Part shown: in pieces, positions 23,208-33,813 of the stretch
Numbering within the stretch: position 1 is the stretch's first letter
Layout: each line of letters starts with the position of its first letter
Assembly (NCBI GenBank): GCA_011799875.1
Contig: CM022299.1
Location: 28,547,996 to 28,611,995, forward strand
Direction: 5' to 3'
DNA from: Thinopyrum elongatum
Lineage: Eukaryota; Streptophyta; Magnoliopsida; Poales; Poaceae
DNA length: 64,000 nt
Position numbers and translations under genes: made by a program
Notes under the pieces: generated by a model
The model's database searches: none
Seen by the model: the letters and a program-made list of their open reading frames with translations, nothing else
Told to the model about the DNA's origin: nothing

Positions 23208-26200
23208 TCAAAGTCGATGATCTGGGATATCTCCTAGGTTCTTTGCCCATTGCAGAATATGGGCATCGCCGGATCTAGGTGACATGCGAAGGTTCTGCTG
23301 ATCCCGTCTGTACTCCAGCATGTGGTGGAGGACATAGAATCCATCACAAAGAGTATCACTCAGTTGCTGGATGCAGCAGAAGTCAGTCTTATGGCCGAAG
23401 GCAGGCGCGTGGTTCCTTGTTTTCCCGATCTTGATCTCTCCACCCCGTACGCCGTAGGTTAAGATAGCACTGTCGAGAACAGACTTGATGTGGGTGTAAT
23501 CCTTTTTCTTCATGTTCTTCAACGAGTCCAAGTAAAGAGCGTGGGAGAATCGAGGGTAAAGGATGATGAGGACGGTGCGCCCTTCACTGCGCAAAATAAG
23601 TACACCTCAAATTAGCCTCCATGCGTGCAAATGAATGATTGAAATCGAAGGAAAGATATCTACGGATGACTTACATGGGATGATAAGGCACGAGAATCGT
23701 CTCCTTGTCCTTATTGGCGACCATGAAACGGCGATGTAGTTACTCATGTATTCATGGTGCTTTGGGCAGACTGCCAAGAAGCCCTCGTGCATGAAGTACG
23801 GGTCAGCGACACAGATATAGGGTATCTGCTCAATCCTAACGATGTGGTTCATGTGCAAGGCAAAAAGGCGGACAAAAGTAAAATCCAGCTTTTTCAAGTG
23901 AAACATGTCGAAGATGTAATCGAATTGAAGGAAGAACTTCTCCGCGGGGAATGTGTCGACGTACAACCTTTGCTACGGCACGTTAACCACGTAGAGTGGG
24001 TATCCTGGATTTTCCAAGGCGATCAGGCTTTTCTCCCTCCGCATCACATCGTCATGAAGTCTCCTTAGATCGCCGTATATGACCTCTACTGTTGCCTCAG
24101 ATAGGATCGGATGACCGGGGATATGCCATTTTGCCACACCGGGGATAGGTATACGGTCTTGAACCCGAGGCTGTGGAGGTGGCTGGATCATTGAAGATGC
24201 TTTGTTGCCTTTCATCCGTCTCTTCCTATGCTTCTTTCCTACTGGAAGTTCGTCTATAATACTTTCATCCTCCGGCAATTCAGGCACCGACTCATGACGC
24301 TCAAACCCTGAGTACTCATACTGCTGAGCCATCAATCCTCCATCATCATAAGCGCCAGTATTGAGATACTGTAGAGTGTCATCGTCATCCTCATCGATGG
24401 CATCGATATCATGCATTGCTTCTTCGACGGCGGTGACATCATCAGCGACTAATGGAGCATCTTCCTCACCCCGTCCACTATCACCCGGCATGACAGGCGA
24501 CGCTAATTGGGTAGATGGGGTGTTGACGTTCATACCTTGCTGAGGCTGCGTGGTCGTGGTGGGTGTGCTCCCGGCCGCCTCCAGACGAAGCAGACTCTTT
24601 GCCACAACAGGACCCAACTCTTGCAATCGCCAAGCCGCCACGGGGTCTCATCGTCATCTCCCCCTAGTAGCAGAGGAGCCAAATTATCGTGGCCCGGTTT
24701 GACACTGGCCACGGAAACCTTGAAGACGTCAGGGGGGATCGGCCGGCTGTGGAACAATTGTTCCTTCGGCTTCACTATCGTCGCCTTCCCCACGTACACC
24801 TTCTGGCCGCTGACAGTGTACAGTATGGTGCACGGGGTTACGTCGGCCTGCAAAGACATGTCTACGACGTGAGACATCCGAAAGGCAATGGAAATGGGAG
24901 ATTATACATATATTGAAGAGGGCCGGTGTGACAGGTACCGTGAGGGCGTTGAGCTCAGCCAAAGATGAAGCACCGCCGAGCATGTCCGAGATGGAGGACG
25001 GGCTGCTATGAGTAGGTGCGGGAGCCGGTGCAGGAGCAGGTGCGGGAGCTGGTGCAGGAGCAGGTGCAGGAGCCGGTGCAGGAGCAGGTGCAGGAAGAGG
25101 TGCTGGTGCAACGCTAGTCGAGCTGCTCCCCAAGAAGTTGGAAAGGGGAAAGTCCGCTGCATCCTTAGTTGGATTTGGCTTGCTCCAACTGACGATAGCC
25201 AGAACCAAGACACTATACGAAGCTGCAATCTCCTCTTTTGCGGCAGCTACTGCTGCTTTGGCTGTCTCAACTGATTTCTTATCAACCGCAATCGCAACCT
25301 TCTTGTCGATGTTTTCTTCATTTAACATCCATCTTTCCTTTCTGTCCTCCGTGGTCTCACGGTAGTACTTCTTCCACGTGGCGCCGTCTCCGATGCCGTG
25401 CACGCATCCATACGACAGCCGAGTGTCCACCGGGAGTCCTTTCAATATGTTCAAGGCCTAGTTGAATGGGGTGTCCCACTTGGGCCACGCCAATGCCTCA
25501 GACGACGAGTCGCTTTCGGCCGCAATCTTGTGCTGCTCTTTCTGCAAAAGGAACAAGAACCGTTTACAAATCTGACTAAACATGCAGTCGAATTGATCCG
25601 AATCTAAAATTACCAGCAGTCTCATGTACTCCATTGTGATCGCGTCAGTCTCGAAAATCTTCTTCACTGGGTCCCAACGGTACCGGGCCCTAATGACGTC
25701 ACGCTCCTGCGGAACGGTGAACTCCGCCAAGGGGTCTGGGATGCCCAGACTTTCGCGTTCCGCGTCCTCCTTGGCCCATATGGACCTCTTCCCCGCGTAA
25801 CCACGGCTTCCGAGGTGGTGGCACCCCATGTTCCTCTCTTGAAGCCCCTTCATGTACTTCGACTTTTCTTTGGCAGCTTCGGCAATGAAAGCCGCCTTGA
25901 ATATTTCAAACTGCTCTTCCGTAATTGTCGGATTATCCTTTACAATCTCGGAGTAGGGTTCCTTTTTGTCGATGATCCTTGCTTTCACCCTTACTTTCCT
26001 GGTGGACAATGCGTCGCTAAACTTGCTCATGGCGCGTCTGTTTATCTTCTTCATTGTTGGGTCTTTATCTGGATCAGTATATTTGATTTCATCCCGGCCC
26101 GGGAACAAGAATACCTGGTGCAGCTTCATTAGGAGGGAGTGCTTCATATTTTCTATCTTCTTTAGTTTCTCATCGTTGATGGTGGCGGTTGTCCGTACGA

Positions 26201-26552
26201 TGCAGCCTATTTGTTTGCCATAGCATGCGTGCGCTTCCTGAGGCTCTGTTGGCTCAAAATTGCAGGAGTCCAACTCCGTGACCACTAGTCTAGTAGTGAT
26301 GAGCCGGTTTGGGCATCGACGTCTCCTCTTCGGTTTCGGTTCTTGACCGGCTTCGCCAGTCTCGGTGCCGGTCTCGGTGCTGGTCTGGGTCACAACGCCA
26401 GTCTCGGCGCCGGTCTCGATGTCGGTCTCAGTCTAGGATGTGACCGGTGGGCTCTGCAGCAACCGTTGCTCGTCGAGAAGGTTCAAATAAGCATCTGCCG
26501 CCTCGTAGACATTGCAATCACCAGAACCCTGTCCTTCATCGTTGCTAGCCAT
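23208..26552 (-). pseudogene. CACTA-borne En/Spm-associated protein with Ulp1-like C-terminus
   Basis: Start chosen at the ATG 26550-26552 (MASNDEGQGSG), matching MANNDEAGG in CACTA 3. Exons inferred from splice sites and alignment with that copy: 26552-25614, 25541-24939, 24847-23675, 23586-23208. Exon 1 holds Thr/Glu repeats (TETGTETG) and a region like plant Ptta/En/Spm transposase-associated proteins (HHLGSRGYAGKRSIWAKEDA). Exon 2 holds a Lys/Ala-rich helix and a Pro-Ala repeat. Exon 3 starts a domain with TVSGQKVYVGKATIVKP that I do not recognise. The end resembles Ulp1/C48 peptidases (YPRFSHALYLDS, then QQLSDTLCDGFYVLHHM). The last intron is 88 bases in both copies. Lesions: TAG at 26433-26435, 25458-25460 and 23973-23975, with frameshifts near 24640 and 23725. 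The expected catalytic His before TVLIIL is Arg. It is a dead gene. Confidence 0.7.
25015..25110. repeat. 12-base minisatellite encoding Pro-Ala repeat
   Basis: Units of GGTGCAGGAGCA-type sequence, in frame with the CACTA 1 gene, encode a run of alternating Ala and Pro between the helical part and the SDMLGGASSLAELNALT segment. CACTA 3 has an Ala/Pro-rich but non-repetitive linker at the same place (62290-62470). Confidence 0.7.
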
Positions 26553-26618
26553 GTTTCCTATGATTAAATCTAGTCAATTAATTCTAGACCTAATAAAATG
26601 AATAATGACATAAAAAAA

Positions 26619-26814
26619 GGCCTATGTTTTCCAGGAACGTTGATTCATTCCCGATGCGGCAAATCCCGGGCACTCAATATGTCCTAGTTTGTAGCACAAG
26701 TCATGCCGAAATTCATGGAAAATTTCGGCATGACCTTTGCTAAAAAGTGGACAAATCGAGCACCTGAAATTTGCCGGAACGGAAATGAATCAACATTCCG
26801 GCAAAAACATAGGC
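26619..26814. repeat. Fold-back (inverted repeat) upstream of the CACTA 1 gene
   Basis: The left arm begins GGCCTATGTTTT at 26619 and the right arm is its inverse ending AAAACATAGGCC at 26814. By eye the arms pair imperfectly over almost their whole length, about 97 bases each, with GTTGATTCATT and GTCATGCCGAAATT shared. The centre near 26716 is itself a tight hairpin (CATGCCGAAATT / AATTTCGGCATG). It lies 67 to 262 bases before the gene's ATG. It could be a fold-back MITE or a source of hairpin RNA. It has no counterpart upstream of the CACTA 3 gene within the window. Confidence 0.65.
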
Positions 26815-26889
26815 CACTCGGCTTCATTCCCTGGAAACAACAAAAGGCAACTTGGGCACAATCAAGCCACTTCAATGAAAAGATATAAC

Positions 26890-27700
26890 ATGACCACTTG
26901 AGAACATGTACATGAGCAACTACAACAGTAGATAAACATGAGCAAACACTATTGAGGAATTTGCATATAACATGACCACTTCAAATTTACATCTCCTAGT
27001 GTTTGACACTTCAAGAAAATCTACACAAATCTCATGCTCTCTCAAACTCAATTCAATAACCAAATATAGATGGATGAACCCTAGAAACCTAGAACCTTTA
27101 CATATTTTTGTCGTAATAAAAATTATGTCCTCATAAAAATTATGAACCCTATAACTCAATTTCTGTCCTAATAAAAATTATGAACCCTAGAACTCAAATT
27201 ATGTCCTAATAAAAATTCACTAAAAATTAAGAACCTACTGGACTTGCAAAACTAATAGAAATTTATATTTTTATATTGATTTTTTCTGTAAACTAAATAA
27301 TACTACCCTAGTTAACATCTAGATAAACCTTAGTTTCCTAACATTTGTAAATAAACCCTACAGCCCTAACTCTACTGCCCTAGTTAAGCATATACAAATT
27401 TTTCCTAAAAATTATATTTAGTTAACTACTGAACTAAATTTTATTCTAAACTAAACCCTACTGCCCTAATTAACATCTAGTTAAACAAACTCAATTCAAC
27501 AACTAAACCCTACTGAGCTAATTAACATATACATTATCAACTACTTAACATCTATTATTACCCTAACTAAAAAACTTCTACTATTAACCCTACTGCCCTA
27601 GTTAACTAGTACCACCACTACTACTAATTAACATCTACTACTACTACTAAAAAACATTATCTATGAACCCTACTACTAATTAACATCTACTACTACTACT
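26890..27700. repeat. AT-rich internal CACTA 1 DNA with CCCTACTGCCCTAATTAAC repeats
   Basis: Between 27120 and 27225, a roughly 46-base unit (GTCCTAATAAAAATTATGAA plus CCCTAGAACTCAA) repeats two to three times. From 27300 to 27690, short AACCCTACTGCCCTA...TTAACATCTA units recur. No gene. Confidence 0.5.
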
Positions 27701-28077
27701 AAAAAACATGGCAGGAAGAACAGGCAGAGAGAGAGGAGGGGTGGGGGGCTTACAGAGAGGGGAGAGATGGTGGCGGGGAGGTGCTCGGCGACGGATGCAG
27801 GGCGGCGAGGGCGTGCGGCTCCGTTGGCGGCGACGGAGGCAGTGGCGGCATGGGAGGCAGGGGCGGCGAGGAGCGAACGAGGGAAGCAGTGGCGGCGAGG
27901 GAGGTAGGGGCATCGAGGGCGCACGGCTTCGGTGGCGGCGACGGCGCACAACCCCTGTGGGGCAGGGCCGGCGAGGGAACAACGGCGGCGAGGGAGAGGC
28001 GGCGATGGAGGAGATCGATGGGGAATTGGGGGAAAGGACTTAGCAAAATTTTGAGCCCGCGCGGGGTAAAGCCAAAA
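27701..28077. other. G-rich internal CACTA 1 stretch
   Basis: Purine-rich GGCGGCGAGGG-type sequence. Overlapping frames on both strands (27676-28139) are low-complexity and not supported as genes. It probably contains the element's promoter region or a 5' leader, given its place upstream of the minus-strand gene; that is inference. Confidence 0.35.
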
Positions 28078-28640
28078 TAGCAGTAGCGCTGGTAGGAAAA
28101 AAGCGCTATAGCTAAGTTAGCTATAGCGCTTTCTACCAAAACGCGCTACTGCTATAGGAAGTAGTTATTTATTTTATCTAAGGAATGTAGCTATAGCGCG
28201 GGCTTATAAAATGTGCTACTGCTATAGTAACTACAGCGCTGTGCGGCAACAAGCGCTACTGCTATGCCTTTCTCCTTTATTTTTATTTTTCTTTTGTTTA
28301 TCTTTATATTTTCTTTTTTTCATTTCTTCTTTTTCTAGTTCTTTCATTTTCATTTACTTTTCTACTTCTTTTCCATTTTATTTTCTTTTTTTTAGCAGTA
28401 CCGCTCTATACAGGAAATGCGCTGCTACAAGGCACTTAGCGGTAGCGTGTTTTCGTAGCCTCGCTACTACTATTCCTAGCCTACCGGCAACAGTGTGGGA
28501 ATTATAGTAGTAGCGCTTTTATGTGCAGACGCGCTACTGCTACAACCATAGATGTAGCGCGCTTTATTGACACGCGCTACTACTATGTAGTAGTAGCGCT
28601 CTGTTCATCCCAGCGCTACTGCTATACCTCTATGTATAAG
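28078..28640. repeat. CACTA 1 right subterminal repeats
   Basis: AGCAGTAGCGC / GCGCTACTGCTA words recur on both strands as at the left end, split by a T-rich insert at about 28265-28395. Confidence 0.7.
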
Positions 28641-28656
28641 GTTTTCCCTAGTAGTG

Positions 28657-30960
28657 TTCACAAGCCTTGGTCTTAGCACTTAGGATGGCAATGAGAATGA
28701 TGATGGAGATTTAATTGAGAATACAAAAAGTATAAGAAAGTCTCATATCAACGCAGCTTGATTGTTAGGCAATGGAGAGGCCTTACAATCGATGTCAATG
28801 TGAGGAGTAGGGATTGCCATGCAGTGGAGGCAATAGAGCTATAAGTGTATGAAAACTCTCCTAATGCATCTAAGTGGGTGTGCATCCAACTTACTTGCTC
28901 AATGAAGACCTTGAGCATTTGAGGAAGCTCATCATAGGAATATGCAAGTCAAGTTCTATAATGTGGAAAAATCTCACTAGCATATGAAATGAATAACATG
29001 AAAACTCTCTATATGAAATACATGGTGCTACTTTGAAGCTCAAGTGTTGTCAAGGATAGTAGTGCACCTCCTCTCTCTTTTTCTCTCATTTTTTATGGGC
29101 TCTTTTTGGCTCTCTTTTTTCTTTTTTTATATCCTCACAGGTAGGGGCACACTCTAGAATGCATCACACTTTTATTTTACTTACAACTCATAATAAGAAA
29201 CAAAATGATGACTACATATGAATGCCTCTGGTAGTGTACCAGGATGTGCAATGATCTAGCATAACATGTATTAACAATGATGAACGGTGCCTTTGCCACA
29301 AATATCATGTCAGCTTTATATGATCATGCAAAGCAAAATGACAATGAATGCTGAAGTCGTGTAATGAATAGTAACAATGGAAGTTGCATGGCAATATATC
29401 TCAGAATGGCTATGAAAATGTCATAATAGGTAGGTGTGGTGGCTCTTTTGAGTAAGAAATAATGAGGCTTATGTGTGAGAGAGTGTATCATTCCACGGGG
29501 TTGGATGCATCGACAAAGTTTGCACCATTTCTCTAGGTGAGAGTGGGGAATGCACAGTACCGAAGAGGCTAGCAAAATATGGATAGGTGGAAGTGTTGTA
29601 AAGACCGCAACTCATAAACCAAAACATCTCACTAATACTTCATAGTCTACACTGGGTTAACCACAAGACCAACCACTCCAAGGGGTGAGTTTGACAAACC
29701 GAGTTCCACTAGGCTTCCCGACACATTCTACATGGTGGTTACTTATAACGTTCTGCAACTTAGACCCTTCATAACCAGTTTCACTTAAACGACCAAAAGT
29801 ATTAACGTGTATGACCTTATGACACCTTTCCAGTACTTCACGCAAGTCGTCAAGGCTGCACAAAAATAACTACTCACTCACTATCTCAAAATCATTGCAA
29901 GGAACCCAATTATCTAGTTCAATTGATCTACAAGTTTTTATTATACCACCTCTACATACCAATTATTTTTAGGACCAACACATAATTCAACGCAAATTAC
30001 TGATTACTATTCAACCCTCTAAAAAGATATAAGTGAGGCAAGAGAGTCCTAATCTTTTTTATAAAAACATATATCATCATGCTCCAATGGAAGTGAAGTA
30101 TAAGAGCAATGCCGTAACTCAAACAGATATAAATGAAGATTAATGAGCATTCTATAAATGATAGACCAATGTGTGTCTCTATAATGACCAGCAAACAAAA
30201 CTAAAATAAAAGCAAAAGACACTCCAAGCAAAACACATATCAAATGGATAAATAAAAACTTAGGTCCAACCGAGACATACCGATAACTGTTGATGACGAA
30301 AGAGGGGATGCCTTTCGGGGCATCCCCAAGCTTAGACGCTTGAGACTTCCTTGAATAGTACCATGGGATGCCTTGGTCATCCCCAAGCTTAGGCGGTTGC
30401 CGCTCCTTGTTCATCGCATATCGCTATCTCCCTTCGATCTTAAAAACTTCATCCACACAAAACTTAACAGAACTCATGAGATAGGTTAGTACATTAAAAA
30501 TAAATCTCCCAATAATGTACTGTCAAGGCAAGATGCATATTTATTTCCATGTAAAGGCTACTATATCCTATCATTTCCACAATTTATATCCCCCAATATA
30601 GGCCATGGAAACTCTAAAACAAGCAATCAAAGAAAACATAACAGCAATCTGTCAAAAAGAGAACAATACATGAAGATATAATTAAATCTATAATTATGTA
30701 ACTCCAATTTTTTTGAAAAATTAGGACATGGCAGAAACTTTGTTATTCAGTACTGTGTAAAAATTTCAAGAATTGATCACGTTCCAGTACAAAGAAACAA
30801 TTCAAATACTGGGTGCAAAAGTTTTGGTTTTTGCACAGAACCTAACAAACATGCATTTGCAACATCCCAAAGGCTTAACTTGGCACAAAAATCAAAAGAA
30901 AAGATACGAACATAACTACTATAGTAGGAATAATTATGTAGACCCACTAAACAGAAAATG
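28657..30960 (-). mobile_element. Block B 3' untranslated internal region (resumed)
   Basis: Collinear with 34150-35989 of block C. Landmarks are TAGGGATTGCCATGCA, GTGCATCCAACTTACTTGCT, the CTCTCTTTTTCTCTC T-rich run, and the doubled GGCATCCCCAAGCTTAG motif near 30321 and 30378. No gene. The 68-127 codon frames are not conserved between the two blocks. Confidence 0.55.
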
Positions 30961-32117
30961 ATAACTATTGGGTTGTCTCCCAACAAACTCTTTCTTTATA
31001 GCCATTAAGATAGGCTTTAGATTTTAATGATGCTCACATGAAAGACAAGAATTGAATCACAAAAGAAAGCATCATATAACATGTAACAAGCACATTTAAG
31101 TCTAACCCACTTCCTATGCATAGGCACTTTATATGAAAAAAAATTATCAAGATGAACAAGACGAACAATATCAAGCATATGCAAGAAAGAAGAATGCATT
31201 AATAGTTTTAACATGAAGAGAGGCACTTTAATAACATGAAGATTTCTATAACCATATTTGCCTCTCTCATAATAATTGTATGTGAGATCATAATCAAATT
31301 CAACAATATAGCTATCATATAAAATATTCTCTTCATGATCTACATGCATAAAAAATTTATAATCTTCCAAGATAGTGGGATTAACATCAACTAAAGTCAT
31401 GACCTCTCCAAACCCACTTTCATTAATAATTTTGTAAGATTGATCATTTTCAAAAATAGTGGGATCATTTCTAGCTAAAGTTGACGCTCTTCCAACCCCA
31501 CTTTTAATAGTATTCCAAACATTATTATCATTAATACATTCATCATGAGGCTAAAACAAATTATAAGATAACAAGAAGCATCATAATTATCTCCCCAATC
31601 ATGATCATCATAATAAGTAGTAGGCATAACAAAATCGTCATCAATAGTGCCTCTGGACATAGCTTCACCATAAAAAGAAATATTTTCATCAAGTGTGTCA
31701 TCTTCATCACTTGAATAATAAAGATCATCATGTTTATCCCAATCATATTTTTCTTTTATAACTTCTTCATTAGTAGGGGGACTAAGAATATCATGTTCAT
31801 CAAACTCATCATCCCCAAGCTTATAGCGTTGCATATCATTAGCACAATTGATAATCATAGAATTCATACTACTATCTTTGCAATCATGCTTTTTCATTCA
31901 AGGAACTCTCATCAATCACATTATAAAATTCTTCTTTTAACATTTCATAACAATTTTTATATTCATGATTTTCAAGAAAAACTTCATAAAGATAGAGAAA
32001 CGCACTCAACTTCATATTTTCTTTCAAAGAGTTTACCACAATACCATTTTCAGCACTAGCTATTGGTTTATCATAATTAGAATTTTTGAAAAGTCCAGCT
32101 AGTTGAGAAGGATCCAT
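30961..32117 (-). pseudogene. Athila-like non-autonomous element ORF, frameshifted
   Basis: The minus strand starts MDPSQLAGLFKNSNYDKPIA at 32117. One-base shifts near 31890 and 31560 break it into three frames (31884-32117, 31475-31897, 31017-31400). The middle part is acidic (KLGDDEFDEHDILSPPTNEE). The last part contains KVPMHRKWVRLKCACYMLYD, a phrase I associate with ORFs of Triticeae Athila-clade non-autonomous families of the Sabrina/WHAM type. No protease, RT or integrase motif is present. It is followed by the TTGGGTTGTCTCCCAACA word that also precedes the 3' UTR in block C. Probably a gag-like or unknown element protein; function not assignable. Confidence 0.5.
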
Positions 32118-32241
32118 ATATATTTTTATTTTTGTCTCTGTTTAGCGGGTCAAAGAAAAGTATAACATAACTAGGCAAGATAGAAAACAAGTAAAATAAA
32201 TAGTTTGTGTGAAGGCACCTGATTTGGTAGAAGATGATTCC
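32118..32241 (-). mobile_element. Block B 5' leader
   Basis: Minus-strand leader between the LTR end at 32242 and the ORF start. I do not see the TGGCGCCGTTGCCGGGGA primer site expected of Athila-type elements. GGAATCATCTTCTACC directly follows the LTR. Either the primer site is unusual or this junction is secondary. Confidence 0.4.
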
Positions 32242-33813
32242 TGCTACTTCTTGAGCTTGCGTTGGTTTTTCCCTTGAAGAGGAAAGGGTGATGCAGCAAA
32301 GTAGAGATAAGTATTTCCCTCAGTTTCAGAACCAAGGTATCAATCCAGTAGGAGACAACGCACAAATCACAGAATACATGCACAAATAATCAAACAACTT
32401 GCACCCAACATGATAAAGGGGTTGTCAATCCCTTCACGGTTATTTGCAAAAGTGAGATCTGATAGAGATAGGTAAAACTAAACAAAAGATAAAGTAAATA
32501 TTTTTGGGTTTTTGGTTTATAGAGCTGAAAATAAAGGATTGCAAAATAGTAGATCAGAAAGTAATATGATGGAAAATAGACCCGGGAGCCATAGGTTTCA
32601 CTAGAGGCTTCTCTCAACATAGAAAATATTACGGTGGGTGAACAAATTACTGCCAAGCAATTGATAGAAAAGTGCAAAGTTATGATGATATCTAAAGCAA
32701 TGATCATGAATATAGGCATCACGTCCGTGTCAAGTAGACCGAAACGATTCTGCATCTACTACTATTACTCCACACATCAACCGCTATCCAGCATGCATCT
32801 AGAGTATTAAGTTCATAAAGAACGGAGTAACGCATTAAGCAAGATGACATGATGTAGAGGAATTAACTCAAGCAATATGATGAAAACCCCATCTTTTTAT
32901 CCTCGATGGCAACAATACAATACGTGCCTTGCTGCCCCTACTGTCACTGGGAAAGGACACTGCAAGATTGAACCCAAAGCTAAGCACTTCTCCCATTGCA
33001 AGAAAAACCAATCTAGTTGGCCAAACCAAACCGATAGTTCGAAGAGAATTACAAAGATATCAAATCATGCATAAAAGAATTCAGAGAAGATTCAAATAAT
33101 ATTCATAGAAAAGCTAATCATAAATCCAAAATTCATCGGATCTCAGCAAACACAACGCGAAAAAGTATTACATTGAATAGATCTCCAAGAACATCGAGGA
33201 GAACATGGTATTGAGAATCAAAGAGAGAGAAGAAGCCATCTAGCTACTAGCTATTGACCCGTAGGTCTGAGGTAAACTACTCACGCTTCATCGGAAGGGC
33301 AATGGTGTTGATGTGGAAGCCCTCCGTGATTGAATCCCCCTCCGGCAGGACGCCGGAAAAGGCCCCTAGATGGGATATCACGGGTACAGAAGGTTGCGGT
33401 GGTGGAAAACTATTTTCGTGGATGCCTCTGGTGATTTGGGCATATAAGAGTATATATAGGCGAAAGAATTAGGTCAGGAGATGCATGAGGGGCCCACAAG
33501 GGTGGGGCGCGCGCCCTACCCCCCCAGGCGCGCCCTCCGTCCTTGAGGCCGCCTCGTGGCTCCTCCGACTTCATCCTCTCCTGGTTTCCATCTGGTCCAA
33601 GAAAGATCATCGCGAAAGTTTTATTCCGTTTGGTATTACTTTTCTGCAAAACTCAAAAACAAGGAAGAAACAGAAATTGGCACTGGGCTCTAGGTTAATA
33701 GGTTAGTCCCAAAAATAATATAAAATAGCATATTAATGCATATAAAACATCCAAAACAGATAATATAATAGCCTCGAACAATCAAAAATTATAGATACGT
33801 TGGAGACGTATCA
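32242..33813 (-). mobile_element. Athila-type LTR shared by blocks B and C, minus orientation
   Basis: Plus-strand ends are TGCTACTTCTTGAGC at 32242 and GTTGGAGACGTATCA at 33813, so on the minus strand it starts TGATACGTC and ends GTAGCA. The length is about 1.57 kb. The right side carries a polypurine-tract context (GCATCCCCAAACTTAATTCC) and the left side the leader and ORF start of block B. It thus serves as 3' LTR for block C and lies where a 5' LTR of block B is expected. Confidence 0.7.

Larger units (their letters stand above)
22145..28656 (-). mobile_element. CACTA transposon 1, both ends present
   Basis: The left end is CACTACTAGGGAAAAGCC at 22145 and the right end is its inverse GTTTTCCCTAGTAGTG at 28641-28656, giving 6.5 kb. 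Subterminal repeats of AGCAGTAGCGC-type words in both orientations fill 22163-22370 and 28078-28630. The 3-base flanks (TAT and TTC) do not match, so the target duplication has mutated or the excision/insertion history is complex. The interior carries one multi-exon minus-strand gene (23208-26552), a decayed small gene (22637-22720) and a fold-back at 26619-26814. I see no TNPD/TNP2-type DDE transposase, so it is probably non-autonomous. Confidence 0.85.

Noticed and set aside
27676..28139. Several overlapping Arg/Gly- or Pro-rich frames inside CACTA 1
   Set aside because: Low-complexity G-rich DNA is open in many frames. No counterpart was seen in CACTA 3.
30773..30961. Small frames at 29997-30986 and 34541-34817
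   Set aside because: They lie in the 3' untranslated region of Athila-like blocks and are not conserved between blocks B and C.
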